Source: Gonocerus acuteangulatus (lineage: Eukaryota; Arthropoda; Insecta; Hemiptera; Coreidae). Taken from it: DNA of 64,000 bases. The notes below the pieces were generated by a model. That model saw only the letters and a program-made list of their open reading frames with translations, was not told the origin of the DNA and ran no database searches. The translations under genes were made by a program, and so were the position numbers. The stretch spans positions 82,774,923 through 82,838,922 of the forward strand of contig OX328124.1 in assembly GCA_946811695.1 (NCBI GenBank). Reading direction: 5' to 3'. Each line of letters begins with the position of its first letter. Position 1 is the stretch's first letter. Positions 24,472 to 37,400 of the stretch are shown here, in pieces.

Positions 24472-27400
24472 TGGTACTTACGTATTAGCGTCAAAGCAGG
24501 TTAAAGAGCCGGGTCTCAGAGAACTGGATCTACACCATGTCAGAGATCAGGAGTCTAATCAGATTTCGCCAATATGGCGACGGGATTATCAACGATTTAG
24601 GTTAACTAGAGTTTTGATATAACCTTTAGCTAGCGAAAACGCGTAGCACTTATATTAATAGCATAATTGCTATGCGTTTCCGCTCGCTACGCTCGCTCAA
24701 GATTATATCTAAACTCTAGTCAATCCAACTCGTTGATAATATAGATCAAGGATGGTTTTTCGCTGGATAATGGACTGATAAATAATTTGGCATCGCTTCG
24801 AAAAAGTAGCTTTCATCCTAGCTATTCTGATGTCGCTAACTCGCACAGAAACTGAAATCGCGTAACAAAAAAAAAACAACAACAAGTGCGTGGGTAAATA
24901 AAGCAAAAATGAATTGCGTTATAAAGACAAAGGGAACAAGATGGTTACTATAAACACAATAGATGATATCTCTGATAGTGATTGACCAATAGAAATGCGT
25001 TATCCATGATCCAGATCTCTGAACGAGACCCGCCTCTTTAACCTGCTTTGACGCTAATACGTAAGTACCTATATCTTTATTGCATTTAATACAAAAATAT
25101 TTACAGCAAGAGCTGGCCGTCATAACAACACAAATTGCTCTTAGTTGCTAACTATTACCTCTTTAGAGGAGTATCAGGTAAAAAATAAAATAAGCCGGTT
25201 AAAAAAATAAATGTCTATATAATAAAAAAAATAAAACACTTGGCAATTGAAAAATAATAATAATGACCTTCTGATAATAAATTAAATAATAAATAACGGT
25301 CCACTGCCAGATAATTTAAAGAAAGTCCAAAAAAAGTCACACAGAAAATCAGCACCACGTTGTCGCACTTTTTATACACACAAAACTTAAATTTGGCTAG
25401 GTAATTTTCGGGTTACCTCAAAACCGCGGTAAGAAATTTAAATATTCATAAATTATTGTGGCACCGGCAACACTGACTAACCCTACGTAACCTTCCCATT
25501 GTTGACAGTCAGGTTACGGTGTTGTCAGTCAGTTTACTTTCGTGGTGCTACATCACTTCCCCCCAATGGCAGCGTCACAGAAGCGGACAGGAAGTCTGAT
25601 GAGGCGTCCACGTCGTGACATCTTCACTGAAGAAGGCTTGTCAGCTTCTGTGGCGGTGGTATTGTCACAAGGTTCTGCTTGAGGTGTTGGTATAGGTGGT
25701 TGGGTTGGTGTTGTGGTGGTAGTGCTGGTGAGGTCTTGCAGGACGTGGGCTGGTTTCAGTCGGTCTATTGTGACGGTCTTCTGCCCTGTGCCAAGACCGA
25801 TGACAAAAGTCTTATCTCCTCTCTGGAGAACAGGATGCGGTCCAGTGTATGGCGGTGTGAGGGGCTTCCTGATGGCGTCGTCCCGCAGGAAAACATGTGA
25901 GCAGGTCTTTAAGTCCTTGGGAACAAAGGCTTGTGCTTGACTCACCCTGTGTGGGGAGGGCTGCAGGCGCTTGAAGTTCTCACGAAGTTTGAAAAGGAAG
26001 CCCTGCGGCTCTTCGGGATGAGTGGTTGACTCTAATAGCTCTCCGGGTAGTCGTAAGGGCTGCCCATACGTCAACTCGGCAGCACTTGTGGAGTTGTCCT
26101 CCCTTAGTGCTGCTCTCAAGCCTAGGAGGACTGTGGGTAGCAGTTCTGTCCAAGAGTTTGAGTCGATAAGGTGAGGGCAGTCTTCAGGGTCCTGTGCCAT
26201 CTCTCCACAACACCGTTGGACTGTGGGTGGTATGCTGTAGTTCTACAGCGACGCGAACCAAGAAAATTTAGGAGCCTGTTGAATAGTTTGCTTTCAAACT
26301 GGCGCCCTTGGTCAGTTGTGATCCGTGCAGGGACCCCGAATCTACAGATCCATGTCCTGTAGAAAGCTAAAGCAACTGTTGTTGCGGAGATGTCCTCGAG
26401 GGGTTCTGCTTCGGGCCAGCGTGAATACCTATCCGCCATGGCAAGGCAATAGCGCTTTCCATCCGATGGCGGCAAGGGTCCGACTATATCCACGTGGACA
26501 TGCTCGAATCTGCCGGCTGGAGCGAAGGTACCTGGAGGTGTTACGGTGTGCCGGTGTATCTTTGAGCGCTGGCAGGCGACGCAGCTCCTAGTCCAGATCG
26601 CAAGGTCCGCTTGCATACTTGGCCAGAAATACCTTTGCGACACCAGTCGGCGAGTCCCACGAACGCCAGGGTGGCTGAGGCTATGAAGCTTTTTAAAAAC
26701 TTCCTGACGGAGTGTTGGTGGTACATACGGTCGGGCTTTAGCTGTAGATACGCCACATAAAAGTGGCTTGTCGAAATGCGGGTGCTCGATCAGCTTCAAC
26801 TGCAGATTCGGGTTCTGAAGAAGCTCTGGAATCGACGGGTCTTCCTGCTGAGCCTGGATGATGCTCCCCATATCGTCAGGACTGTCTATTGCCTCCAACC
26901 GTGAAAGTGTATCCGCTACCTTGTTTTCAGCCCCAGAGACATGACGAATGTCGCTAGTGAACTGGCTAATGAAGTTCGTGTAGCGAATTCTCATGGGTGT
27001 TGCAGTCTCGGGCTTCTGGTATAGGGCATACACGAGCGGCTTGTGGTCCGTCAGTATGCTGAACATGCGACCTTCGATGCATGGCCTGAAGTGCTTGACG
27101 GCGCTGTAGATGGCAGTGAGCTCGCGGTCGTAGGCAGAGTATCGCTGCTGTGCTGATGTTAGGGCCCTCGAGAAGAAACCAAGAGGTCGCCAGTGGTCTC
27201 CCTCACGCTGTTGGAGGACAGCCCCAACCGCGGAGTTAGATGCATCGCAAGCTAGGGTCAATTCGGCGTCTGAAGAGGGGTGTGCTAACGTTACAGCATC
27301 CTTAATGTCTCGTTGGCATCGGGCGAAGGCTTCCTCTGCTTCCGGGGTCCATGGGACGGGGGTGCTGTCGTTCTTCTTGCTGTTGCCGATTAGGGCATGA

Positions 27401-30400
27401 AGAATGCGCAGCACATCTGCTGCTTTAGGGAGGCATCTTCGATAAAAGTTTACCATCCCTAAAAATCGTCGGAGATGACCCTTGGTGATAGGACGAGGGA
27501 ATTCAGCGATTTGGTCCACCTTGCTCGGAAGAGGTTTAATGCCTTGGGAGTTTACAAGGAAGCCTAAAAACTCGACTTCGGACTTGCAAAACTCCGACTT
27601 GATCGGGTTGATGGTTAATCCATGCTGATTTAGCCGTCTGAAAACTTCTTCCAGGTGTGTGCGATGCTCTTCCTCTGTGGTTGACGCTACCAGTATGTCG
27701 TCGAGGTAGACAAAAACATACGGCAGAGCGAGGATGCTGTCCATTAGGCGCTGGAATGTTTGCGCAGCATTTCTTAGTCCGAAGCACATCACCAAGAATT
27801 CGAAGAGACCGAAAGGGGTGATCACTGCAGTTTTTGGGATGTCTTCTTCCGCCACCGGCACTTGGTAGTAAGCACGGTTGAGGTCGATCTTACTGAAGAT
27901 TGTCTTTCCAAAAAGATTGGTGTTGAGGGCTTGTATGTTGGGTACACTGTACCTGTCAGGCAAAGTCTGGGCATTGAGTCGGTGGTAGTCCCCACAGAAA
28001 CGCAACGTGCCGTCTTTCTTAGAAACGATGTGGAGAGAGCTTGCCCAAGGACTGCTGGATGGTCTGCAGATACCCTCATCGACCATCTTCAGGAATTCTT
28101 CCCTGGCAGCGTTGTAACGGTCAGGTGGAAGACGTCTAGCTTTCGATGTTACCGGTGGTCCCTTTGTCTCAATGAAGTGCTTGATGGGATGCTTCGGCTC
28201 CTGCGGTACAGCAGATGGGCGTGTGATGGACGGGTATTTCCGTAAGAGCTCGTAATACCACTCACCGCAAGGTACTGCGAATAAGGAAGGTGTGGTGTTA
28301 TGTTTGAGGCTGCCTCTGGAAGTTAGACCGGTCTGCGAGTCCACTAGCCGTCGTCCCTTAAGGTCGACTAAGATGTGATGGTGGAAGAGGAAGTCCGCTC
28401 CGATGATCGGGTTGCTGACGTCGGCCAAGATGAAGGACCAACGAAGTAGGCGTCGAAGTCCGACGTTGAGGGTCTTCGTGACTTCCCCGTAAGTCTTTAT
28501 TGTGGTGCCGTTGGCTGCAAAAAGGGTGAAGTTGGCGGGGTGGTTTCGCTCTCGTCGCCGTGCTGGGAAGACGGATACGGCTGCACCGGTGTCAACCAAA
28601 TATCTTTCCCCAGAATCCTTGTCTGTGACGAATAAACGGCGGTGATTGATATCAGCGACGGCGTCCGCCTTCTCAGTCGCTGAGATTAGTTTCCCTTCTG
28701 CGACGTACTCTTCCAGCTGCACGGTTGTCGGCATTTACGGGCGTTTTCTTTGAAGCGATGGTGGTAGTAGCACAAAGTTCTACCTTTGCTTCTCTAGCGG
28801 CTGCGCTCCCGGCCTCGTGATCTGCTTCCTCGATCGCGAGCTATTTGGTTTTTCAGCTCGCTGATCTCCAGGGTCAACTTCTGCATCATCTCCTCGAGCT
28901 GGGAAACGGAGGTAGAGGAATGTGTGTGTGGTTGTGTGGACTGAGAGGTCACCTGGCTAACACTGGGCTCGTAGATCTCGGCGATTCGGTCGGCGATCTC
29001 GGCTAGCTTGTCTACGGACTGCTCTGTTGTCACCGCTAGTGTAGCCTGCATTCGTTCTGGCAGGGCCTTAAGCCACATGGTACGCAGCAATTCTGTGGAA
29101 ACTGAAGCTCCTGCGAGCCTTTTCAATTCGTTCAAAAACTGGGAAGGGCGCTCTCCCTCTGCGAGACGCTTATCTTCTAAAAGCCGTCTTATGCGGAGGT
29201 TTTCCGACTCGGCGTACGTCGAAATTAGTCGACACTTGAGTGCTTCGTAAGGATCTGCGGGAGGATTTTTAACCAAGTCCGAAACCTGTCTCAACACTTC
29301 GAACTCCAAGTTGGCCACCACCATTTGAAATTTTATTCGCGAACTCAAAATTTTGGAGGTCGCAAATACGGCGTCGGCCTGGCAAAACCATAATTCTGGG
29401 TCTGCTCTCCAGAATGGGGGAATTCTGATATTAGCCCCAGGCCCAGTTGCACTAACCTGAGTTTCCTCTGTCTGCATTTCTTCTTTCATGTCGTCTTCAC
29501 TGATCACGTCGGGGTCACCACTTTAGAGGAGTATCAGGTAAAAAATAAAATAAGCCGGTTAAAAAAATAAATGTCTATATAATAAAAAAAATAAAACACT
29601 TGGCAATTGAAAAATAATAATAATTAACTTCTGATAATAAATTAAATAATAAATAACGGTCCACTGCCAGATAATTTAAAGAAAGTCCAAATAAGTCACA
29701 CAGAAAATCAGCACCACGTTGTCGCACTTTTTATACACACAAAACTTAAATTTGGCTAGGTAATTTTCGGGTTACCTCAAAACCGCGGTAAGAAATTTAA
29801 ATATTCATAAATTATTGTGGCACCGGCAACACTGACTAACCCTACGTAACCTTCCCATTGTTGACAGTCAGGTTACGGTGTTGTCAGTCAGTTTACTTTC
29901 GTGGTGCTACACCTCTTTGGGGGTAATTGTAACGTCATTCGGGGTTTGGTTATATAAAACACGTGCTCATCTTAATAATATTTACTTATAATAATAATTA
30001 AACACAACATATATACATCTGGCATGCCACAAATAAATCCTCGTAACAATAGCATAATAAAATATTAATTATACGCTAACCTAGGAATTACTTTGTACAT
30101 ACTAAAATCCATCTTATTCTACATATATATACAACAATTAATACTAGGCTACTTGCGGATATCCATCACTACACGTCATTCCACCTAGGTACTGATAAGT
30201 TTTTATAACATAACACATACGGAGCAACTATTCACAAAAACCAAGTAAGCGTCGTATATTCGGAAACTGGCTAATCTCCTAGGCAGGAACCTTCCAAGCT
30301 ATATTCTCCCTGAGCCTACCATAGAGGTAGGATCTCTAGGCGCAGTTATTAGCCTATGACGAACCGCCACACTAACAAATAGAAAATTAAAAACAAAAGG

Positions 30401-31355
30401 TCCGAAACACATTAGCTGCGTCAGCTTAGCGTATTTTCATTATATTCTTTTACTTCGTGTCATTTGGAAAGCCTGGAATAGATAGAGCTAATATTTTGTG
30501 AAAATTTAAAAATCTACAACACTAAAATATTGAAGAAAATTAATATTTTAGGCGCCATCATGCACAGAAAACTTACAGTAGCGTAAATTACTAACTTCTC
30601 ATTGTACGTATCTCGTTTTTACCGGCAAATTCGTTTTACTGTTAATAGCAATTACAATAACAACAAGCAGTAAAAACTGGGAAATACAAAGTACATTCAA
30701 AGAAACGAAACTAAGTCTTTTTAATCACTTATTTCTCCGACTCAGACCGTGCCATTTAAAAGTTACTTAATAATCGTTTTTGTAGCTAATTTATCAGACT
30801 TTCGAATGGTTACCATTCACTTACCACGATTCCCAAGCCGTTTCCAATATATTTAAGAGAATTTATTATAATCCCGAATCATGTCTGCCCACGTCTAAAA
30901 ATAAAATATGTTTTTCTAATACTTCCTTAACTCCAAACATATCCATCATTTAAATATCTTAGTTTGGACGAATTAAACAATTACACGCGCCCTTTGATTG
31001 GGATAACAGGCTAGTCAAACAACCACAAAGTTTCCATGTTGAGCCAATGCCAGAGGCCCTACTATTGACGGTCCCTCCACTGGATCTCATCATTCGCATA
31101 TTCTGCTGCTGCTATGGCCAGCGAGTACGGTCAACTGTCAAATTTTTTGACCTTTTGACCAAATTTTGAAATTTGACTATTTTGACCTAGCCTAGAAGAT
31201 TTCCCGTATCAAGACCTACCTGTGTGCCAAGTTTGGTCAAAATCGGTCAAACGGTGTAGATTTGTATAAGGAACAAACAGACAGACACGTGATTTTTATA
31301 TATATATAGATATATATCGAATGTATATGTATGTATGTGTATGCATATATGTATG

Positions 31356-31412
<57 letters not shown>

Positions 31413-31421
31413 TAGAATTCT

Positions 31422-31486
<65 letters not shown>

Positions 31487-34400
31487 TGTTAAAACGTGGT
31501 TGCATTATACTAAGTAAAAATGACTTATTTCATAAGTTTATGGCTCAATCATATTTTAGGAGGATCTAGTACAGTAATGTCCCTACGAGACGTGCTGATA
31601 AGGTTAAACGAGTCATATTGCAACAGCATTGGGATCGAGTACTTGAACAATACCTCACTTGAAATCCGCCAATGGATCAAGAGGAAATTCGAAGACCCAG
31701 CATTGATTAAGTCGATGTCTTCAGCACCTTTGAAGCAAGTCATACTCCGTCGGCTGATAAGAGCTCATTGTTTTGAAGAGTTCGTTAACTCCAAGTGGCC
31801 ATCTGAGAAGCAGCATGGAGCTATTGGCTGTGAGATCCTGATTCCTGCCTTACAAACACTTATTGATTATGGTTCCTCTCAAGGAGCCCAGTCTTTTGTT
31901 TTAGGTATGATTAATATTTCATTATGAAATAGAGCTTTAATGCAGCTAATTGTCCTTTTACCGCTTGTTCATTTCTACATGTTTTAAATCCCGCTTTGGA
32001 CATTACTTGCCATGTGTCTTAGCACCCAGCATCTCCATTTTTCACGCAATGCATTCAGCATCGAAAAATTCAGACTCAACAGACAAGTATACGAACCTGG
32101 ATCTGTAAAAATCTTCGAGCTACAATAACAGCTTCGTTTCTTAATCGAACATTAGATGAGATTAGACGTTTATAGTTATGAGTAGTCAGCCGTGTACAAT
32201 CGACAGACCAAAAAAAAAAAAAAACTGTTACTCATATAAAATAAGAGGAAACATTAATTTAGGCAAACGAAGCATTTATTTTTGTCTAGCAGGTCAAAAA
32301 ATATACTATTTAAATGTTTTATCTCTATTATATTATCAAGGACTTTCTCCTGTTTTTAGCGCGCTTCTTCCCTCCTTCCATGGGGAGGAAAACCGCTTAT
32401 GAGGTTTGACCTCATGAAGCAATCCGGAAGTGCCGACTAGAAAATTGGGTACAAATATCCTTCGTCTAATTTGAAAGATCAAGTCCGTTAAAGCTGCAGA
32501 ATCCGTTTACCGGAACACAGTTTATGGGGCTAAATTTGCACGAAAAAATTGTAGCGCTTACGTTTTCGCGTTGATATGATTGCAGGCACTCTTTTTATAG
32601 GTTTTCTCAGGTAAAAAAAAAAAACGAATGAAACCATTTTTAAAGCTATATCTGTAATCGTTTACGAGAAACTTTTACACAACTAGTTTTCCTAATTGAA
32701 TATACGATTTGGGTATTCTGAAACGATTGATTAAGTTGAAAATTGTTCCAGACGTTTGACTTGTTTTTCACATGCTGCTTAATCCTCCTTTTAATTAACT
32801 GTAACGACTCTCCAATGTATACCTTATTATAATATGAGTAATTAATTTTGTAAACATTATATCTAGAATCCTTTTATCTTTTATTCTAAAAGACATTGAT
32901 TTTATTTTATTTTGTCTATAGGAATGACTACAACAAGAGCAAGGCTGAACGTACTAGCGAATGTTTTCAGGAAGCCATTGCAGCAAATATTTGTACCATT
33001 TCACAGGGATCTCCACATTGATGATAAATACGTTCTTGGTAACAACGTGAAGAAAGTAACTTCCAACCAAGCACTGCCGACGGAGTTTGCAGTCCTGGCA
33101 AGCACTTCGAATTTTGTAGAAGCAGTTGACCCACTTGTATCAGGCAAAACCCGGGCGGAGCAGATGTACACGGCCGATGAGGATGGAAAACGGGTAAAGC
33201 CCCGCTTTCATTACTACAAATCTGCCGTTCGACATGACGCACGACATGTGCCGGGCACAAATCGCAGAATGGATCTATTAGCAACAAGTCGCGGCACAGG
33301 TGCCTGGGACACAAATGTGCCAGACGACCGCGGCAAAACATCTGTCCTCGACTTGTGCCAAGGGTAATGGAAACAGTCCGCAACTTGTGCCGGGAACATG
33401 CGCATGCGAAAAAGACCGTTTACACATACAACCCTGTCTAATGTCCACAGAACCTAACCTCAAAAGTGTCTTCCCTATAGGAAAAAATGAAATACACTAA
33501 GATAACTTAAAAATGTGTAATGGTTAAAAGATGTGTTTAAAATATTTGGCCTTTATATTTAATAAATAGTAAAGGTAGATAAAGCCTAAAACCTTTAAGT
33601 ATATTAGAAGAACTTGAATACCTGATAATTATTACTAACCCTGTATAGATTAAACATAATGAAAGATTAAATAGTATAGAAGTTAACGAATGCTATAATC
33701 AACAAAATAACTAACATTTTGCAAAATGAGAATCAATTGATTGATAGGTCATTATATTCATATTTAAAAAATACGAACAATCATTCTCCAATGGTAGGCA
33801 AAGGTCCAATAAGGGACAAGAAAGATGAATTACTGTCAATTTCCTTAAGACATGTTCTGTGTGATAAATCGTAGATCTATTATTAACAGATGAATAACAA
33901 TAAGCAATCTTAAATTCTTTCAATACGGAGTTGAATAGTCATGTCCTTGACTTTGTGAAGACCTTCATTACATCTTTCAGAAAAAGACAAGTACATTCAA
34001 TCCAGTCGCATAAAAAGAAAATAATAAAAAAGAAATAAAACATGGCCAATTCTTCGGTTCTTTTTGGATATAGTATGATTTATCAGCATCATTGTATGAT
34101 TTAGTGTAGAGTTATAACATACTATTGCATAAATCCCATGATGTTTCTATATAGAAATGATATAACTGGAATTATATTCATATTTAATATTATTTATTTA
34201 AATTTTAACGTCCATTATCATTACCTAAGAATTTTGGGACGGGTTATCTATAGGTTACCACCCTTTTCTAGCCAGGATATGGCTGGTGCTTTTTCTTTTT
34301 TTTCTAAAGAAAAGCCGCCACCACATAGTGGGAATCGAACCCACGACCTTTGGCATGGAGTGTTAAGAGCTCACGCCTTAACACTTTTTTAATATTAACA

Positions 34401-37400
34401 TTTTGCAAAAAATAGAGTGTACATTGTAAAATTCAATAATCTTTCTATATAAAATTGAAAACCCCAGGCACATTTTTAAAAATCAATTTTTTAAAATCAC
34501 AAATATTTTATGTAGTAATATTCTATTATATTTAATTAGGCAATATCAATAATACCTGTAATATAAGGTAACTATAGTTGAACAATCAGTGTCCTAGTAA
34601 ATCAGAGTCAGGCTTATAACAGCAGGCTTGCAAATTCTGAGGCTCCTCTAGATTACTACATTTCTCAGAGTCAAATTTGCACCTCAATTTACAATGCTTA
34701 CTCCTAAGTTGTAAAATAAAGTTTAATTTCGGTCTGCATGCTCCATTTTCGATGGACATAGAAATTAAAGATATAGCCATTTTAATCACACAAAATTCAT
34801 TCTAAATCCGATTTCAAGGTCCTAGAAAGACATTGTTTAATAAATATCAACTTCCAATATTCGTAACTTCAGAGATGAATTAGAGGTTTAAAATAACATT
34901 TTATCAAAACCCATTTAAAATAAAAGTTTCCTATATAAATAGATATTCATTCATGCAAATCAGAGATTTTCTTGAATTACAGGTTTGGCCAATTATTATT
35001 CATGGAGATGAAGTAATAAATGGCCAAGGAATTGTGCTGGAAACTTTTCGAATGTCAGGACAACAAGGATACACTACAAAAGGAACTATCCATATTGTTC
35101 TAACTGATCAAGTAAGTTTTTCGGATGTTTCAAGTTGAAAGTTTAATTTTCCTTGAACAGTAATGGAATAATATCCCTTACCCATAAAGACACAAGGTCT
35201 GACCTGTTCCGGCTAAAATATAATGGCCTACACATAAAGAGCACACCCCCATTGTAAGTTCCTGTTCCTAAATTCAAACGTAAACACACATGCAAAAGTC
35301 CAGATGCAGGCTGGACATGTTAAAGTACCACTAACAAGGGACGCACTGATGTTTATGGCTTTAGCAGTCAACATACCATAAAAATAAATGTAAAAGTATC
35401 ATTCCACAAACAGAAATCCTCTGTTTGAATGATAAACATGTTATTCATTTCAGATTTGTGGTAATAATAGACAGAAACCCTAGGTGGTATTCATGTACCG
35501 TCATCTGGGATGAGTTCGGACAGGTAGTACCAGTTTGGACAATAATTCATGGAGCAGGAAATCTCCAGTGCAGTGATTTCCTTCACCCTGCATTATTTTT
35601 CGAACTTGTACCGCCGCTTTAAACTCACCTCAGACGACGGTACTGTTTAACAACTAACATTCGGGCACTAGAATCCTTGCAGAACCTGTACCCCTTTCTC
35701 AATTTTAGAAATTTGAATTTTATTAATTACTTGTACTTAAATACATATATATTTCATAGACTAATCCAAATAATTTGGATTTATTTTCATCTGAAAATTT
35801 AATTACAGGTGAATTTACCATCTAAAAAGTCAGATTACCATGGATCAAATGATATTTATTGCACAAATGTTGCTCATTCAGTAATGGCACCAGTATTCCA
35901 TGTTAACTCTCAAAATCCTGAAGCTGTAGTTTATTGTATGAAAGTAGCAGCAGAATACAGGGCAAAATTCAAATCGTAAGAATTTTTTATAATTATGGTT
36001 TCAGAAATTTTACGTTGTCATTAAATATTTACATATTTTTTTTTTTTTTTTTTAGTGATGTAATAGTAGATCTAATATGTTACCAAAGATATCTTCCAAA
36101 TGAAAAACAAATGCCAAAAGACATAAAAGACAAAATTGACAAAGAACCATCAATTTTGGAGAAGTACTCCCAGAAGCTAGTCAGCGAAGGCGTAAGTTTT
36201 ATTGTTATTACCATTGTGAAATGGGTCAAGAAACAATGAGTCTTGACAGTACTTGCAGATGGTGTCATTAAATTGATATCACAAGCGGGTTTTGGGCCTA
36301 AAGAGAGGAAGGAAACACACTAAAAGAATATAATTTCTTAAAGAAATTAAATGAATTACAGAAATATTGTAATTTCTCATTACATTATAAGATGGCAACC
36401 CTAATTATTGCTTTGGGCTTTTTAATCCTTTAATAGCAGACCCAATTAGCGGCGCCCAACTCATGTGGCCAAGGTAATGCTCCATCTACTCATGCCTTTT
36501 GGCCCTCCTTACAAGATGACAACTAACTAGTTTGTCTTGTTGTCAACATTGAGCTAACTGCATTAGTCGCCCAGTCATACAATCATGTTGTCAACATGGC
36601 CTTTGTTCAAATATCATAAAAACCACTACTTCATCGCCATATCTTCCAATCTCCTTGTTTGTGTAAGGGAAATCTGTGCTATTACCCTATATATACATGA
36701 CAAAATTGGTTTAAGTGAGAGCAAATTAGACAGCTCGGTGGAACTTAAGTTTAAAAATTTTTAAATATACAGAAATGATAGGAACCGAAATGGTGGAGGA
36801 GTTGCAATAATGATAAATAAGAATATTAAACATTACTCATTAAACATACCAAAAACCAAAAATATCGAAGCCATGGCCTTACAGATGATTATTAATGGTG
36901 AAAAAAACTACAGTTATATCTGGATATTTACCCCCAAATAAGATACTCTACGAATCAGACTTAAAAATCCTCTTTAGTTTAGGTTCTAAAATACTATTAA
37001 TGTGAGACTTAAATTGTAAACATGTAGCTTGGAACTGCTACTCTCAAAACAAAAACGGCAAAATTCTTTTAGACTTTATTATTGACAACAATATCAAAAT
37101 TCTAGCCCCCCAAGAGCCAACACATATTCCAAAAGACCCTAGGAAAAAACCCAGTGTAATAGACTTTGTCTTGACAAAAAATGTAACAAGCATCTCACAA
37201 GTAATATCTGATCCTAGCTTAAGTTCGGATCATAATGCAATAATATATTATTTAAGTAAAAAATATAGTGTAAATTGCTATAAAAGTTCTCTGGACCATA
37301 AACATACTGATTGGTGCATATATAAAAAATATATTACAGATTCCATGTACCCACCTAGCGCTCCAAGTAACCCGCATGAATTAGAACAAAACGTTTTAAA

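Larger units (their letters stand above)
25162..29911 (-). mobile_element. near-complete CsRn1-type Gypsy retrotransposon
   Basis: 4750 bp with LTRs 25162-25552 and 29522-29911 that are almost identical, flanked by the 4-bp target duplication CCTC (25158-25161 and 29912-29915). On the - strand the primer site TGGTGACCCCGACGTGATC, one base after the 5' LTR, matches the 3' end of tRNA-Trp. Gag, a CHCC zinc knuckle, protease, RT, RNase H and integrase are all present. Defects are a TAG before the knuckle and one frameshift in the integrase. It is antisense to the host gene. Confidence 0.95.
25153..30371. mobile_element. solo LTR interrupted by the Gypsy element
   Basis: Removing the insertion 25162-29911 and one CCTC joins 25153-25161 to 29916-30371. 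The result starts TATTACCTCTTTGGGGG, resembling the TGTTACCTCTCTGGAGG start of the LTR at 17629, and ends GCCACA. It is flanked by the 5-bp duplication CTAAC (25148-25152 and 30372-30376). No internal region remains, so this is an LTR left by recombination that later received another element. Confidence 0.72.
24358..31559 (+). other. OGDH-like intron 2
   Basis: 7.2 kb holding a TA tract, a TIR element, a solo LTR with a nested Gypsy element, a decayed antisense family A copy and two TA tracts. Confidence 0.75.

Noticed and set aside
31520..31559. Start codon at 31520 as the beginning of a separate gene
   Set aside because: It lies before a good acceptor. The family alignment and phase continue from exon 2.
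33194..33367. Extension of OGDH-like exon 4 through the open frame to 33367
   Set aside because: After GKR the frame stops resembling OGDH, while splicing at CGG/GTAAAG to 34983 restores the family sequence in phase.
32967..33463. - strand frames over exon 4
   Set aside because: They are antisense shadows of the exon, with no family likeness.
36192..36239. Coding continuation after exon 7
   Set aside because: GTAAGT follows directly and the residues beyond do not match OGDH. It is intron.
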